Origin: Halothece sp964463655
Lineage (GTDB): Bacteria; Cyanobacteriota; Cyanobacteriia; Cyanobacteriales; Rubidibacteraceae
Length of the DNA stretch: 26,489 bases
Direction: 5' to 3'
Assembly (NCBI GenBank): GCA_964463655.1
Contig: CAYXDG010000049.1
Coordinates: 1-26,489, forward strand
Shown piece after piece: positions 1-6,902 of the stretch. A program made the position numbers and the translations under genes. The notes beneath the pieces are model-generated. The model did no database searches. It was not told the DNA's origin and worked only from the letters and a program-made list of their open reading frames with translations. Position 1 is the first letter of the stretch. Each line of letters opens with the position of its first letter.

Positions 1-339
1 GTCACTAAATATAGACAGAAGGTTTTAACAAGCAGTAGTTTAGAGCTAATTGAAAGGTCGTTTAGAGAAGTAACTCAGAAAATGGAGTTCAGTATATTAG
101 AATTTAATGGAGAGGCGGATCATGTTCACGTTCTGATTCAGTATCCACCTAAAGTATCGATTTCTGGAATGGTGAACTCTTTGAAAGGAGTCTCTAGTCG
201 TAAATATGGACGAGCAAACCTTCCGAAACCTAAAAATAGGAAGTCTCTTTGGTCTCCTAGCTATTTTGTTTCATCGGTAGGGGGCGCTTCTTTAGAGACA
301 CTTAAAGGGTATATCCAGAACCAACAAAAGCCTTCCTAG
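1..339 (+). CDS. tnpA: IS200/IS605-family transposase TnpA, 5' end cut by the window edge
   Basis: This is a single-strand HUH transposase of the IS200/IS605 type, which excises and inserts circular ssDNA. The reading frame is open from base 1, so the true start lies upstream; 112 codons are visible and a complete member is usually about 130-150 aa. The HUH metal-binding motif is seen as DHVHVLI near 118-138, and the presumed nucleophile tyrosine lies in LKGYIQNQ close to the C-terminus. The WSPSYFVSSVGG segment is also typical of the family. No TnpB follows, so this appears to be a one-gene IS200-like element. An ATG at 82 is internal, because the family's YRxKVLT segment is encoded before it. 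Whether the copy is intact cannot be judged without the missing 5' part. Confidence 0.88.
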   Translation, partial: VTKYRQKVLTSSSLELIERSFREVTQKMEFSILEFNGEADHVHVLIQYPPKVSISGMVNSLKGVSSRKYGRANLPKPKNRKSLWSPSYFVSSVGGASLETLKGYIQNQQKPS

Positions 340-390
340 AAGGTGTTCCTGAGCCTGTCGAAGGACGGGGTTTTAGACCCAATTTTTTGA
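331..390 (+). repeat. Hairpin-rich right end of the IS200-like element
   Basis: Three small structures lie in a row. CCTTC-CTA-GAAGG (331-343) spans the tnpA stop codon. TCCT-GA-G-CCTGT-C-GA-AGGA (347-365) is a stem with tandem G-A mismatches; its core CTGAGCCTGTCGAAG resembles dispersed repeats seen in many bacterial genomes. GGGT/ACCC (368-380) is followed by six T and could be a weak terminator. IS200/IS605 ends are recognised as subterminal hairpins rather than terminal inverted repeats, so one of these may be the TnpA binding site. The exact element boundary cannot be set from one copy. Confidence 0.5.
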
Positions 391-525
391 TAAAGATCGG
401 GCAAGAGTAATGATGGCAGAAACAAGCTAGTATCTCATGCTCGACAAAGCAAGAAAATTATTGTTTCGGAACTAAATCGCCCCGAATCTCGACAAAATAA
501 CAGTCCTCTTTCAACTAAAAACCTT

Positions 526-1329
526 ATGTTACCTCCTCTCACTTACACTTTATCAGCAGCGATCGCAGCCAGTAGCTTTAATATCACAGCCAATGCTAAC
601 CCAAAACCCAACCTAGAATTATTCGCCCAAGCGCAAACTGTTCCCGAAGTTATCGTTGATACCATTCCCATAGAAGCGCCCATCGATTCTTCCCCAGACT
701 TCCCAGAAGCAGAAGAAGTCGTTGTCGAAACAGACTCCTCCCCATCCACCGATGATCCCCGCTTCACCTGCGAATATAACAACGGTCAATACACCGTTAT
801 GTATAACCCTGTCACCCAACCAGATCAAAGCTATCCTTGGGCAATTCCGCAACAAATGGGAAGCAACTGGTCACCCGAAAGACGCTGTCTCGCAATTAGT
901 CAACGCTTAGAAACCTATCGTCCTGATGGTTTATTAGAACTACAAACCAGCATGATTAACAACGAAAATGTTGTTTGTGTCACAACAGAAGCCGATCCCA
1001 GTTGTAGAATTGTGTTCACCGTTCCTCGCGGACAAGACCCCATCCTAACCCGCGATCGCGTTTTTGAAAATCTCGCCAGCGCCAACACAGGAGAACAAAC
1101 TTGGGGAGTCACCACCTATACAAATAATTTCAGCTTGCGGGATTTATTAAGTGGAAATACCTCTCGTAACGCCAACGATAGCATCAATCTGCGCCCATTT
1201 CTAGACCCTGCTGATGGCGGAACAGGAAGCGAACTCCGTTCCACTTCGTCTCAACTTAATCCTAATTTGTTTCGTTACTTGGGGGTTGGGGTGCGAAGAT
1301 CACCAATCTCATCATTAATTCAAGATTAG
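526..1329 (+). CDS. COP23-domain exported protein
   Basis: A 267-aa protein with a COP23 domain, named after a 23-kDa circadian-oscillating, membrane-associated cyanobacterial protein of unknown activity. Residues about 5-25 form a weakly hydrophobic Ala/Ser-rich stretch that could be a signal peptide ending near Ala-Asn-Ala. An acidic, Pro-rich linker follows (about 40-77). The domain spans about 79-200: FTCEYNNGQYTVMY, then a tryptophan, then SPERRCLAISQRL, then VVCVTTEADPSCRIVF. Four cysteines (82, 121, 151, 160) fit two disulfides and a location outside the cytoplasm. The last 60 residues are low complexity. The start has only a weak ribosome binding site. It is the only gene between the insertion element and a repeat-rich spacer. 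The domain call is from remembered family features. Confidence 0.75.
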   Translation: MLPPLTYTLSAAIAASSFNITANANPKPNLELFAQAQTVPEVIVDTIPIEAPIDSSPDFPEAEEVVVETDSSPSTDDPRFTCEYNNGQYTVMYNPVTQPDQSYPWAIPQQMGSNWSPERRCLAISQRLETYRPDGLLELQTSMINNENVVCVTTEADPSCRIVFTVPRGQDPILTRDRVFENLASANTGEQTWGVTTYTNNFSLRDLLSGNTSRNANDSINLRPFLDPADGGTGSELRSTSSQLNPNLFRYLGVGVRRSPISSLIQD

Positions 1330-1673
1330 ACAATACATTACCGCTAAAAAATCAGGCATTTCAATCACATTTAAGTACCATAAAAGAACAATCACAACAG
1401 TATAGAGCGTTGACCCCCCCAACCCTAAAATAATATAGCGCTACGTGCTTATATTAGGACATTTCCCGAACGGTGGGAGTGCGACCGTCTCGGTCGCTAG
1501 TCTTTTTAAGAACGTCCTAACCTGATTTTGTAGCGCTATATCTCGTTTTAAGGGGAGATAACATATAACCGATACCGACTAGAAATGTTCCTTTGAAGTT
1601 TTTTAGAAGATTCATTGACTAGAATTTGTTATTTGTTCTTAGTAGTCGAGTGGGTAATGCCCACCATGATTCA
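1330..1673. other. Gene-free spacer (344 bp) holding a nested palindrome
   Basis: No credible coding sequence is seen on either strand. The COP23 gene and the potassium-channel gene converge on this spacer. It holds a run of seven C (about 1414-1420), the inverted-repeat element at 1433-1541 described separately, and AT-rich sequence to 1673. I see no canonical stem followed by a T-run that would terminate either gene. Confidence 0.6.
1433..1541. repeat. Nested inverted-repeat (MITE-like) element, copy 1
   Basis: Three concentric inverted repeats share one centre. The outermost is ATATAGCGCTAC (1433-1444) against GTAGCGCTATAT (1530-1541), 12 bp perfect. The middle one is TTAGGAC (1454-1460) against GTCCTAA (1514-1520). 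The inner hairpin is GCGACCG-TCT-CGGTCGC (1481-1497). The core GGAGTGCGACCGTCTCGG..CTAG recurs in altered form, inverted, near the right end of the window. This layout fits a small non-autonomous element or a structured-RNA repeat. It has no coding capacity. Confidence 0.65.
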
Positions 1674-2504
1674 TTATTCATCATTGATTGATCGACCACA
1701 ATGGGGACAAACGGTTACCTTTCTCTCTTGCTTTTTCTCTTTCCGAGCTTGCAATTCTTCTGAAAAACCAGAGGCTAAAATCCCCGCAGGAAGTGCAAAT
1801 AAACCAATCCCTAAAATAGCCAAGATTCCTCCCAAAAGTCTTCCGACTAAAGTAATGGGATAAACATCCCCATAACCGACAGTTGTTAACGTAATTGTTC
1901 CCCACCACATCGCTTCAGGAATACTCGAAAAAACCTCTGGTTGCGCTTCATGTTCTACAAAATAAATTAAACTCGACGCGATCGCCAGTAAAATCAATAA
2001 TACAAATAATGATAGCAATAACTCCTCTTTTTTCAACCGCAACACTCTCACTAAAATTTTGAGAGAATCCGTATAACGATTTAACTTCAAAACCCGAAAC
2101 AAACGCAAAAGACGCAAAGACCTACCCATCCGCAACTGTGGCGAAAGAAAGGGTAAATAAAACGGAAGAATCGCTAATAAATCAATCACAGCAAGGGGAG
2201 TTGTCATAAACTTTAATCTTCCCCAAACAGGATGTTGATACGGTTGTTTTACTGTACAACTCCACACTCTCAAAATATACTCTACCGTAAAAACAGCGAT
2301 CGAAAATATTTCAAACAATTGAAACCAGAGGCGATATTCCTCATATAAAGAATCAACTGTCTCCAACGCCACCGCAACGAGATTCAAAAAAATTAAGCCA
2401 AGTAGGAAAAAGTCAAATACCTTACTAGCTAAGTCTTCAGATTCAGCTAAATCTAAACATCGACAAACTTGATATTTAATTGAAAAACGAGAACGCTTCA
2501 TCAT
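1674..2504 (-). CDS. Voltage-sensor (Kv-type) potassium channel
   Basis: A 276-aa six-helix ion channel of the Ion_trans family that should pass K+ across the plasma or thylakoid membrane. Hydrophobic segments S1-S3 lie at about 28-48, 62-80 and 103-120. S4 (125-143) carries a basic residue at every third position (R125, R128, R131, R134, R137, K140, R143), the signature of a voltage sensor. The pore loop holds the selectivity filter TTVGYGD (207-213), followed by S6. The C-terminus ends with CPHCG (266-270), half of a zinc-ribbon pattern. The ATG at 2504 shares one base with the stop codon of the upstream AI-2E gene (TAATG on the minus strand), so translation is probably coupled. A second in-frame ATG follows directly. 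Confidence 0.93.
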   Translation of the reverse strand: MMKRSRFSIKYQVCRCLDLAESEDLASKVFDFFLLGLIFLNLVAVALETVDSLYEEYRLWFQLFEIFSIAVFTVEYILRVWSCTVKQPYQHPVWGRLKFMTTPLAVIDLLAILPFYLPFLSPQLRMGRSLRLLRLFRVLKLNRYTDSLKILVRVLRLKKEELLLSLFVLLILLAIASSLIYFVEHEAQPEVFSSIPEAMWWGTITLTTVGYGDVYPITLVGRLLGGILAILGIGLFALPAGILASGFSEELQARKEKKQERKVTVCPHCGRSINDE

Positions 2505-3532
2505 TAATACTTTGCTTCCCAGCGATCAAGGACATCTTTAATTAAAACTTCCTTAAGCCAAATTTGCAAAACAACCGTTAAGGGAAGTGCCAGAAATAAA
2601 CCTAGAAATCCAAAGAAAGTGGCAAAAAAAACTTGTGCTAATAACGTAAATGCAGGGAATAAAGACACTTGTTGCGCCATAACTAAAGGAGTCAGTAATG
2701 CACCCTCAACCTGTTGGAGAATAATATAAAAGATTAACACCGCTAAACTTTTCCAAGGCGCATCTAAAAGCGCGATCGCCATCGGCGGAATTACACTTAA
2801 AACGGGTCCAAAATTAGGAATTAGCGTTAATAATCCTGTTAGCATGGCTTGCGCCAAAGCCAGATCAATGTCTAATAATAATAACCCAATAAAACTTAGC
2901 ACCAGCAGAAAGGTCATACTAAATAACGTTCCTACCAACCACCCTTGCAGCGCTTTCTCGCACAGAAACAAAATCTCATCCGCTCGTCGGCGGTAAAAAG
3001 AAGGAAATAAACGAATAAAACCGCTGCGATAGGGAGTGGGATCAGCCAGTAACATAATTGTTAATACTAGCACTAATAGCGTGTTCAAAATGATCCCAAC
3101 CGAAGTCGAGAAAAAAGTAAACCCTCCGCCAAGTAAACGATTATATAACGGTTGAATCTGCTCTGATAACTGTGTAAAATTTGGCAATAATTCTAACAGT
3201 TCTGGAGACAGCCTTTTTTCTAATAAACTAAGCCAACTATTTAACTGATTAATCCCTTTTGGTACAAGATCAAATAGTTGCTGTAGCTGCTCAAAAAATG
3301 GCGGTACAATCAACCAAACAAATGTAACGGCTAATGATAATAAAACCAGTACAGCCAGAAAGACCGCGTAACCGCGTCGTATCTTGAACCGTTGAAACTG
3401 ATTGACCAGCACATTCAAAGCATTAGCGATGACAACTGCTGTAAAAACTAACAACAGCAACTGCTTAATTTGCCACAATATATACAGTGAGATCGTGAGG
3501 GTAACGACCCCCACCCATTTCCCTAAAGTCAT
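2504..3532 (-). CDS. AI-2E family transporter (PF01594-type permease)
   Basis: A 342-aa polytopic membrane protein of the AI-2E/PerM family. About eight hydrophobic helices are seen: two pairs in the N-terminal third, an amphipathic middle containing VPPFFEQLQQLF (about 77-90) and a long helical stretch, then a C-terminal bundle with GLLTLIPNFGPVLSVIPP and the terminal LGLFLALPLTVVLQ typical of the family. Members have been linked to export of autoinducer-2 and, in some halophiles, to Na+/H+ antiport; which substrate applies here cannot be read from sequence. The ribosome binding site GAGGA overlaps the stop of the small upstream gene, and its own stop overlaps the channel start, so the three genes form one operon. 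Confidence 0.9.
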   Translation of the reverse strand: MTLGKWVGVVTLTISLYILWQIKQLLLLVFTAVVIANALNVLVNQFQRFKIRRGYAVFLAVLVLLSLAVTFVWLIVPPFFEQLQQLFDLVPKGINQLNSWLSLLEKRLSPELLELLPNFTQLSEQIQPLYNRLLGGGFTFFSTSVGIILNTLLVLVLTIMLLADPTPYRSGFIRLFPSFYRRRADEILFLCEKALQGWLVGTLFSMTFLLVLSFIGLLLLDIDLALAQAMLTGLLTLIPNFGPVLSVIPPMAIALLDAPWKSLAVLIFYIILQQVEGALLTPLVMAQQVSLFPAFTLLAQVFFATFFGFLGLFLALPLTVVLQIWLKEVLIKDVLDRWEAKY

Positions 3533-3544
3533 GGCAGTTCATCC

Positions 3545-3727
3545 TCAAGATTCCCATGCCAGAAATCTTCGTCCTAAAATGATCCCAAGAATCACCACTG
3601 GCATCAAAACCATCGTCATGGCTAGACCAGCAGAAGGACTAACTTCAACATAAGGAGCGACTAACTTAATTACCGAAGAGATACCTGCTGATAATAAGAA
3701 CACTTTGACAATAAAAGTTGCTTTCAT
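3545..3727 (-). CDS. Small two-helix membrane protein, conserved-type hypothetical
   Basis: A 60-aa protein with two hydrophobic segments, about residues 3-24 and 31-53, joined by a short loop with a Pro, and ending in a basic-acidic tail (GRRFLAWES). I do not know a function; proteins of this size and shape are common hypotheticals in cyanobacteria. It is the first gene of a minus-strand operon. Its TGA lies 12 nt before the AI-2E transporter ATG, and the stop is part of that gene's Shine-Dalgarno (TTGAGGAT), which favours a genuine coupled gene rather than chance. It may assist or regulate the transporter or channel; this is inference from position only. Confidence 0.7.
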   Translation of the reverse strand: MKATFIVKVFLLSAGISSVIKLVAPYVEVSPSAGLAMTMVLMPVVILGIILGRRFLAWES

Positions 3728-3804
3728 CGGCTTATACAGAGTGAATACTGGGGATTAATTTCGAGAAATCATTTAGGATGATTGGCTAATTTTTATCAGC
3801 TTGC

Positions 3805-4359
3805 TCAACTAAGTTTGTTTTTAACATAGTTCACTAACTGATTAAATTGTTTCTGTAATTTCTTCACTTCACCCTGAGTGGTTTCTAACTGAGTGGTTAA
3901 TTCAGCTACTTTTGCTTTGAGAGCAGCAACCTCATCTCCCTCAGCAGCAGAAGCCACAGCAGCAGCAACAGGTGGTTTGGGTTCGGGTTTAGGAGCTTTA
4001 CTTCTTGCATCTTTAATTGCCTGCACCAGTTGCTCTCGTTGAAAGGGCTTCTCCACAAAAGCAAAGTGACTGAAGGGCTCAGAAATCTTTTCAGTGACTT
4101 CCTCTTTTCGCCCTGACATTAATACCAAAGGAATGAACTTTAATTCAGCATGACTTTGTATTTCTTGATACACTTCCCAACCACTTTTTTTAGGTAAGAG
4201 AAAATCTAAAATAATCAGTTGTGGTTGTTCTGAGTAAATCTTGTCGAGACCTTCTTTACCATCTTTAGCCTCGATGATTTCTAGTTTATCAGCAGGTAGC
4301 ATATCTTTAACCCGCATTCTGATCATCTTGCTGTCATCAACGACCAGTATCTTTTGCAT
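3805..4359 (-). CDS. Response regulator with C-terminal coiled coil
   Basis: A 184-aa protein. Residues 1-120 are a receiver domain: acidic pocket DD at 8-9, phospho-acceptor D52 in LIILDFLLP, S82 in place of the usual conserved Thr/Ser, and K104 in FVEKPF. A Pro/Ala linker (121-140) is followed by a regular heptad coiled coil at 144-179, with V144, L147, V151, L154, L158, V165, L168, F172, L175 and V179 in a and d positions. No DNA-binding or enzymatic output domain is present, so output is probably by protein contact or oligomerisation. ATTAAGGAGCAACTGAAAATG on the minus strand gives a strong ribosome binding site. No histidine kinase is adjacent; the gene is divergent from dnaK. Confidence 0.9.
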   Translation of the reverse strand: MQKILVVDDSKMIRMRVKDMLPADKLEIIEAKDGKEGLDKIYSEQPQLIILDFLLPKKSGWEVYQEIQSHAELKFIPLVLMSGRKEEVTEKISEPFSHFAFVEKPFQREQLVQAIKDARSKAPKPEPKPPVAAAVASAAEGDEVAALKAKVAELTTQLETTQGEVKKLQKQFNQLVNYVKNKLS

Positions 4360-4404
4360 TTTCAGTTGCTCCTTAATTTAAAAATGATGTTGTATGATAG
4401 GTTT

Positions 4405-4422
4405 CTTTGCTTCTGAGCAAAG
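4405..4422 (-). promoter_or_regulatory. 5'-leader hairpin of the response-regulator gene
   Basis: CTTTGCT (4405-4411), a TCTG loop and AGCAAAG (4416-4422) form a perfect 7-bp stem. It lies about 45 nt upstream of the response-regulator start on the minus strand. No T-run follows on either strand, so it is not an ordinary terminator. If the transcript starts upstream of it, it would sit in the 5' untranslated leader. A role as a protein-binding operator is equally possible. Confidence 0.35.
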
Positions 4423-4715
4423 CATTTTGTACTCAGAATAAATTAGGTAAGTTGATAATACCTATTTAGTTTAGCTTGATCCAGAGACAATTTCATTTAT
4501 TAAGAACACAATTCATAGGCTTGAAATATCAAGTATCACAATGGTGAGAAGATGATAAGCACTAAGATCAAGCCCACTTATTGAAAAGGTCAACGGAAAT
4601 TTTTTGTAACCGTCATCCCCTTGTTCGGTATCCTGCACTTTTTAAGCCTGCTTTCCCCTCTCATCATAGAGGATAGAACAAATTAAAAATAAGTACAAAT
4701 TTATTGTAGTCAGTA

Positions 4716-4731
4716 AAGGAGAAATACTCTT
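4716..4731 (+). promoter_or_regulatory. Hairpin masking the dnaK ribosome binding site (possible RNA thermometer)
   Basis: The Shine-Dalgarno AAGGAG (4716-4721) can pair with CTCTT (4727-4731), directly before the ATG at 4732. Pairs are A-T, A-T, G-C, a bulged G4719, A-T and G-C, with loop AAATA. A short, imperfect stem over the ribosome binding site of a heat-shock gene is the pattern of a minimal RNA thermometer, as reported for the cyanobacterial hsp17 gene. The stem is short and may be coincidental. Confidence 0.3.
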
Positions 4732-6654
4732 ATGGCAAAAGTCGTCGGGATCGACCTCGGAACAACAAACTCTTGTGTCGCCGTTATGGAAGGGGGAAAA
4801 CCAACAGTTATTTCTAATGCGGAAGGGTTTCGCACCACTCCGTCTGTAGTTGCTTATGCCAAGAACGGCGATCGCCTTGTTGGGCAAATTGCCAAGCGTC
4901 AGGGCGTAATGAACCCTCAAAATACCTTTTATTCGGTAAAACGGTTTATCGGGCGTAAATTCGATGAAATTAAAGAGGAAGCGAAAGAAGTTTCTTATGA
5001 AGTTAAACGCTCCAGCGATGGTAACGTTAAGCTCGAATCCCCTAACCAAGATAAGCAATTTGCTGCCGAAGAAATTTCCGCGCAGGTTCTTCGTAAACTG
5101 GTGGATGATGCCAGTAAGTATTTAGGAGAAACTGTCACTGAAGCAGTGATTACTGTTCCCGCATACTTTAACGACTCGCAACGTCAAGCTACCAAAGACG
5201 CGGGAAAAATTGCAGGATTAGATGTCAAACGCATCATTAACGAACCAACCGCAGCCTCTCTTGCTTATGGATTAGATAAGAAAAGTAACGAAACCATTCT
5301 CGTTTTTGACTTAGGTGGTGGAACATTTGACGTTTCTATTCTTGAAGTTGGCGACGGTGTTTTTGAAGTGTTAGCCACTTCTGGGGATACTCACCTTGGC
5401 GGTGATGACTTTGATAAGAAAATCGTCGATTATCTGGCTGAAGAATTCAAAAAACAAGAAGGAATCGACCTCCGTCAAGATAAACAAGCTCTCCAACGTT
5501 TAACCGAAGCAGCGGAAAAAGCGAAAATTGAGCTTTCCAGTGTTAGCCAAGCTGATATCAACCTTCCTTTCATCACCGCTACTCAAGATGGCCCCAAACA
5601 TTTAGATATGAATCTAACACGGGCGAAATTTGAGGAAATTTGCTCAGATTTAATCGATCGATGCAGCATTCCCGTAGAAAACGCCCTCAAAGATGCCAAA
5701 CTTGATAAAAGCAAAATTGACGAAATTGTCATGGTTGGCGGTTCAACCCGTATTCCCGCAATTCAAGAACTCGTCAAGAAAAAATTAGGGAAAGACCCTA
5801 ACCTCACTGTTAACCCAGACGAAGTGGTCGCAGTGGGTGCTGCCATTCAAGGGGGTGTCCTCTCTGGAGAAGTTAAAGACATTCTCCTCTTAGACGTAAC
5901 CCCTCTTTCCCTCGGTGTGGAAACCCTTGGCGGTGTCATGACCACCATGATTCAACGTAATACCACCATCCCCACCAAGAAAGCGGAAACCTTCTCCACC
6001 GCAGTGGATGGACAAACTAATGTGGAAATTCATGTTTTACAAGGGGAACGTGAATTTGCTAAAGATAACAAGAGTCTTGGCACGTTCCGTTTAGATGGTA
6101 TTCCCCCAGCACCTCGCGGTGTTCCTCAAATTGAAGTTACATTTGACATTGATGCTAACGGTATCCTGAATGTAACGGCGAAGGATAAAGGAAGCGGAAA
6201 AGAACAGTCCATCAGTATCACAGGCGCTTCTACCCTCCCCGAGGAAGAAGTGGAACGTATGGTCGATGAAGCGGAGAAAAACGCCGAAGAAGACAAACAG
6301 CGTCGCGAAAGAATCGAACGGAAAAATCAAGCAGATTCCTTGGTATATCAAGCTGAGAAGCAAATTAATGAACTCGGTGATAAAGTTCCCGCCGAAGAGA
6401 AAAGCAAAGCAGAAGACTTAATCAGTCAACTCAAAGAAGCGACATCTCAAGAAAATGATGAGCAAATTCAGAAGTTAATGCCAGAACTGCAACAGGTTCT
6501 CTACAGCATTGGTTCTAATATTTATCAGCAAGATGCGGGCGCTGCTGCTGGCGCTGCGGGCGATGGCGCAAGTACCAATGGTGACTCTGCTGAGTCTAGC
6601 AATAAGTCTGATGGCGATGATGTCATTGATGCCGAATTCTCTGAAACTAAGTAA
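4732..6654 (+). CDS. dnaK: Molecular chaperone DnaK (Hsp70)
   Basis: A 640-aa Hsp70 that binds unfolded hydrophobic peptides in an ATP-dependent cycle with DnaJ and GrpE. The N-terminal ATPase domain (about 1-380) shows GIDLGTTNSCVAVMEGG, IINEPTAASLAYG, VFDLGGGTFDVSILEVGDG and MVGGSTRIPAIQ. The linker DVTPLSLGVET leads into the substrate-binding beta domain (about 390-505), then the helical lid and an Ala/Gly/Ser-rich tail ending DDVIDAEFSETK. This end resembles the essential DnaK2-type paralogue of cyanobacteria, although paralogue assignment would need a tree. The start is fixed by AAAGGAG eight bases upstream. It is a single-gene unit: a long leader precedes it and a terminator follows. 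dnaJ and grpE are not adjacent. Confidence 0.98.
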   Translation: MAKVVGIDLGTTNSCVAVMEGGKPTVISNAEGFRTTPSVVAYAKNGDRLVGQIAKRQGVMNPQNTFYSVKRFIGRKFDEIKEEAKEVSYEVKRSSDGNVKLESPNQDKQFAAEEISAQVLRKLVDDASKYLGETVTEAVITVPAYFNDSQRQATKDAGKIAGLDVKRIINEPTAASLAYGLDKKSNETILVFDLGGGTFDVSILEVGDGVFEVLATSGDTHLGGDDFDKKIVDYLAEEFKKQEGIDLRQDKQALQRLTEAAEKAKIELSSVSQADINLPFITATQDGPKHLDMNLTRAKFEEICSDLIDRCSIPVENALKDAKLDKSKIDEIVMVGGSTRIPAIQELVKKKLGKDPNLTVNPDEVVAVGAAIQGGVLSGEVKDILLLDVTPLSLGVETLGGVMTTMIQRNTTIPTKKAETFSTAVDGQTNVEIHVLQGEREFAKDNKSLGTFRLDGIPPAPRGVPQIEVTFDIDANGILNVTAKDKGSGKEQSISITGASTLPEEEVERMVDEAEKNAEEDKQRRERIERKNQADSLVYQAEKQINELGDKVPAEEKSKAEDLISQLKEATSQENDEQIQKLMPELQQVLYSIGSNIYQQDAGAAAGAAGDGASTNGDSAESSNKSDGDDVIDAEFSETK

Positions 6655-6681
6655 AATTCTCTCGTTAGACAGATAAGAAGT

Positions 6682-6715
6682 CGGGGAGAGCGATCGCTCC
6701 CCGTTCTAATTTTGT
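6682..6715 (+). terminator. Rho-independent-type terminator after dnaK
   Basis: CGGGGAG (6682-6688) pairs with CTCCCCG (6697-6703) around an eight-base loop, AGCGATCG, that is part of a HIP1 octamer. A T-rich tract, TTCTAATTTTGTT, follows. The position 28 nt after the dnaK stop and before the rpmH operon fits termination of dnaK. Confidence 0.65.
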
Positions 6716-6762
6716 TAGAATATTGAATCTGAATTGGCTCGATCGAACAACAAAACAAAACA

Positions 6763-6900
6763 ATGGCTCAACAAACTTTACAAGGCACTCGCAAAAAACA
6801 AAAGCGCAAATGTGGCTTCCGCGCCAGAATGCGGACACATAACGGCAGAAAGGTGATTAATGCTCGTCGCAACAAAGGACGAGCTCGTTTATCAGTCTAA
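6763..6900 (+). CDS. rpmH: 50S ribosomal protein L34
   Basis: A 45-aa, very basic protein of the large ribosomal subunit. The family pattern is plain: TLQGTRKKQKRK, then GFRARMRTHNGRKV, then INARRNKGRARLSV at the C-terminus. The length is normal for L34. It heads the conserved rpmH-rnpA-yidC cluster, and rnpA begins two bases after its stop. No strong Shine-Dalgarno is seen before the ATG (an A/C-rich CAAAACAAAACA precedes it). Confidence 0.97.
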   Translation: MAQQTLQGTRKKQKRKCGFRARMRTHNGRKVINARRNKGRARLSV

Positions 6901-6902
6901 GC

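Larger units (their letters stand above)
4360..4731. other. Divergent spacer (372 bp) between response regulator and dnaK
   Basis: No coding sequence is supported. Visible structure: a hairpin at 4405-4422 listed separately; a small palindrome CTTGA-AATA-TCAAG at 4520-4533 that could be an operator; CCTCT-CATCAT-AGAGG at 4657-4672; and a hairpin over the dnaK ribosome binding site. I looked for a CIRCE element (TTAGCACTC-N9-GAGTGCTAA), expected if HrcA controls this dnaK, and see none. No promoter hexamers are convincing enough to place. Confidence 0.5.

Noticed and set aside
4360..4731. CIRCE operator for HrcA upstream of dnaK
   Set aside because: No TTAGCACTC-N9-GAGTGCTAA or close variant is visible.
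4642..5058. 138-codon open frame antisense to the start of dnaK
   Set aside because: It is the reverse shadow of a strongly conserved gene, with no domain or ribosome binding site.
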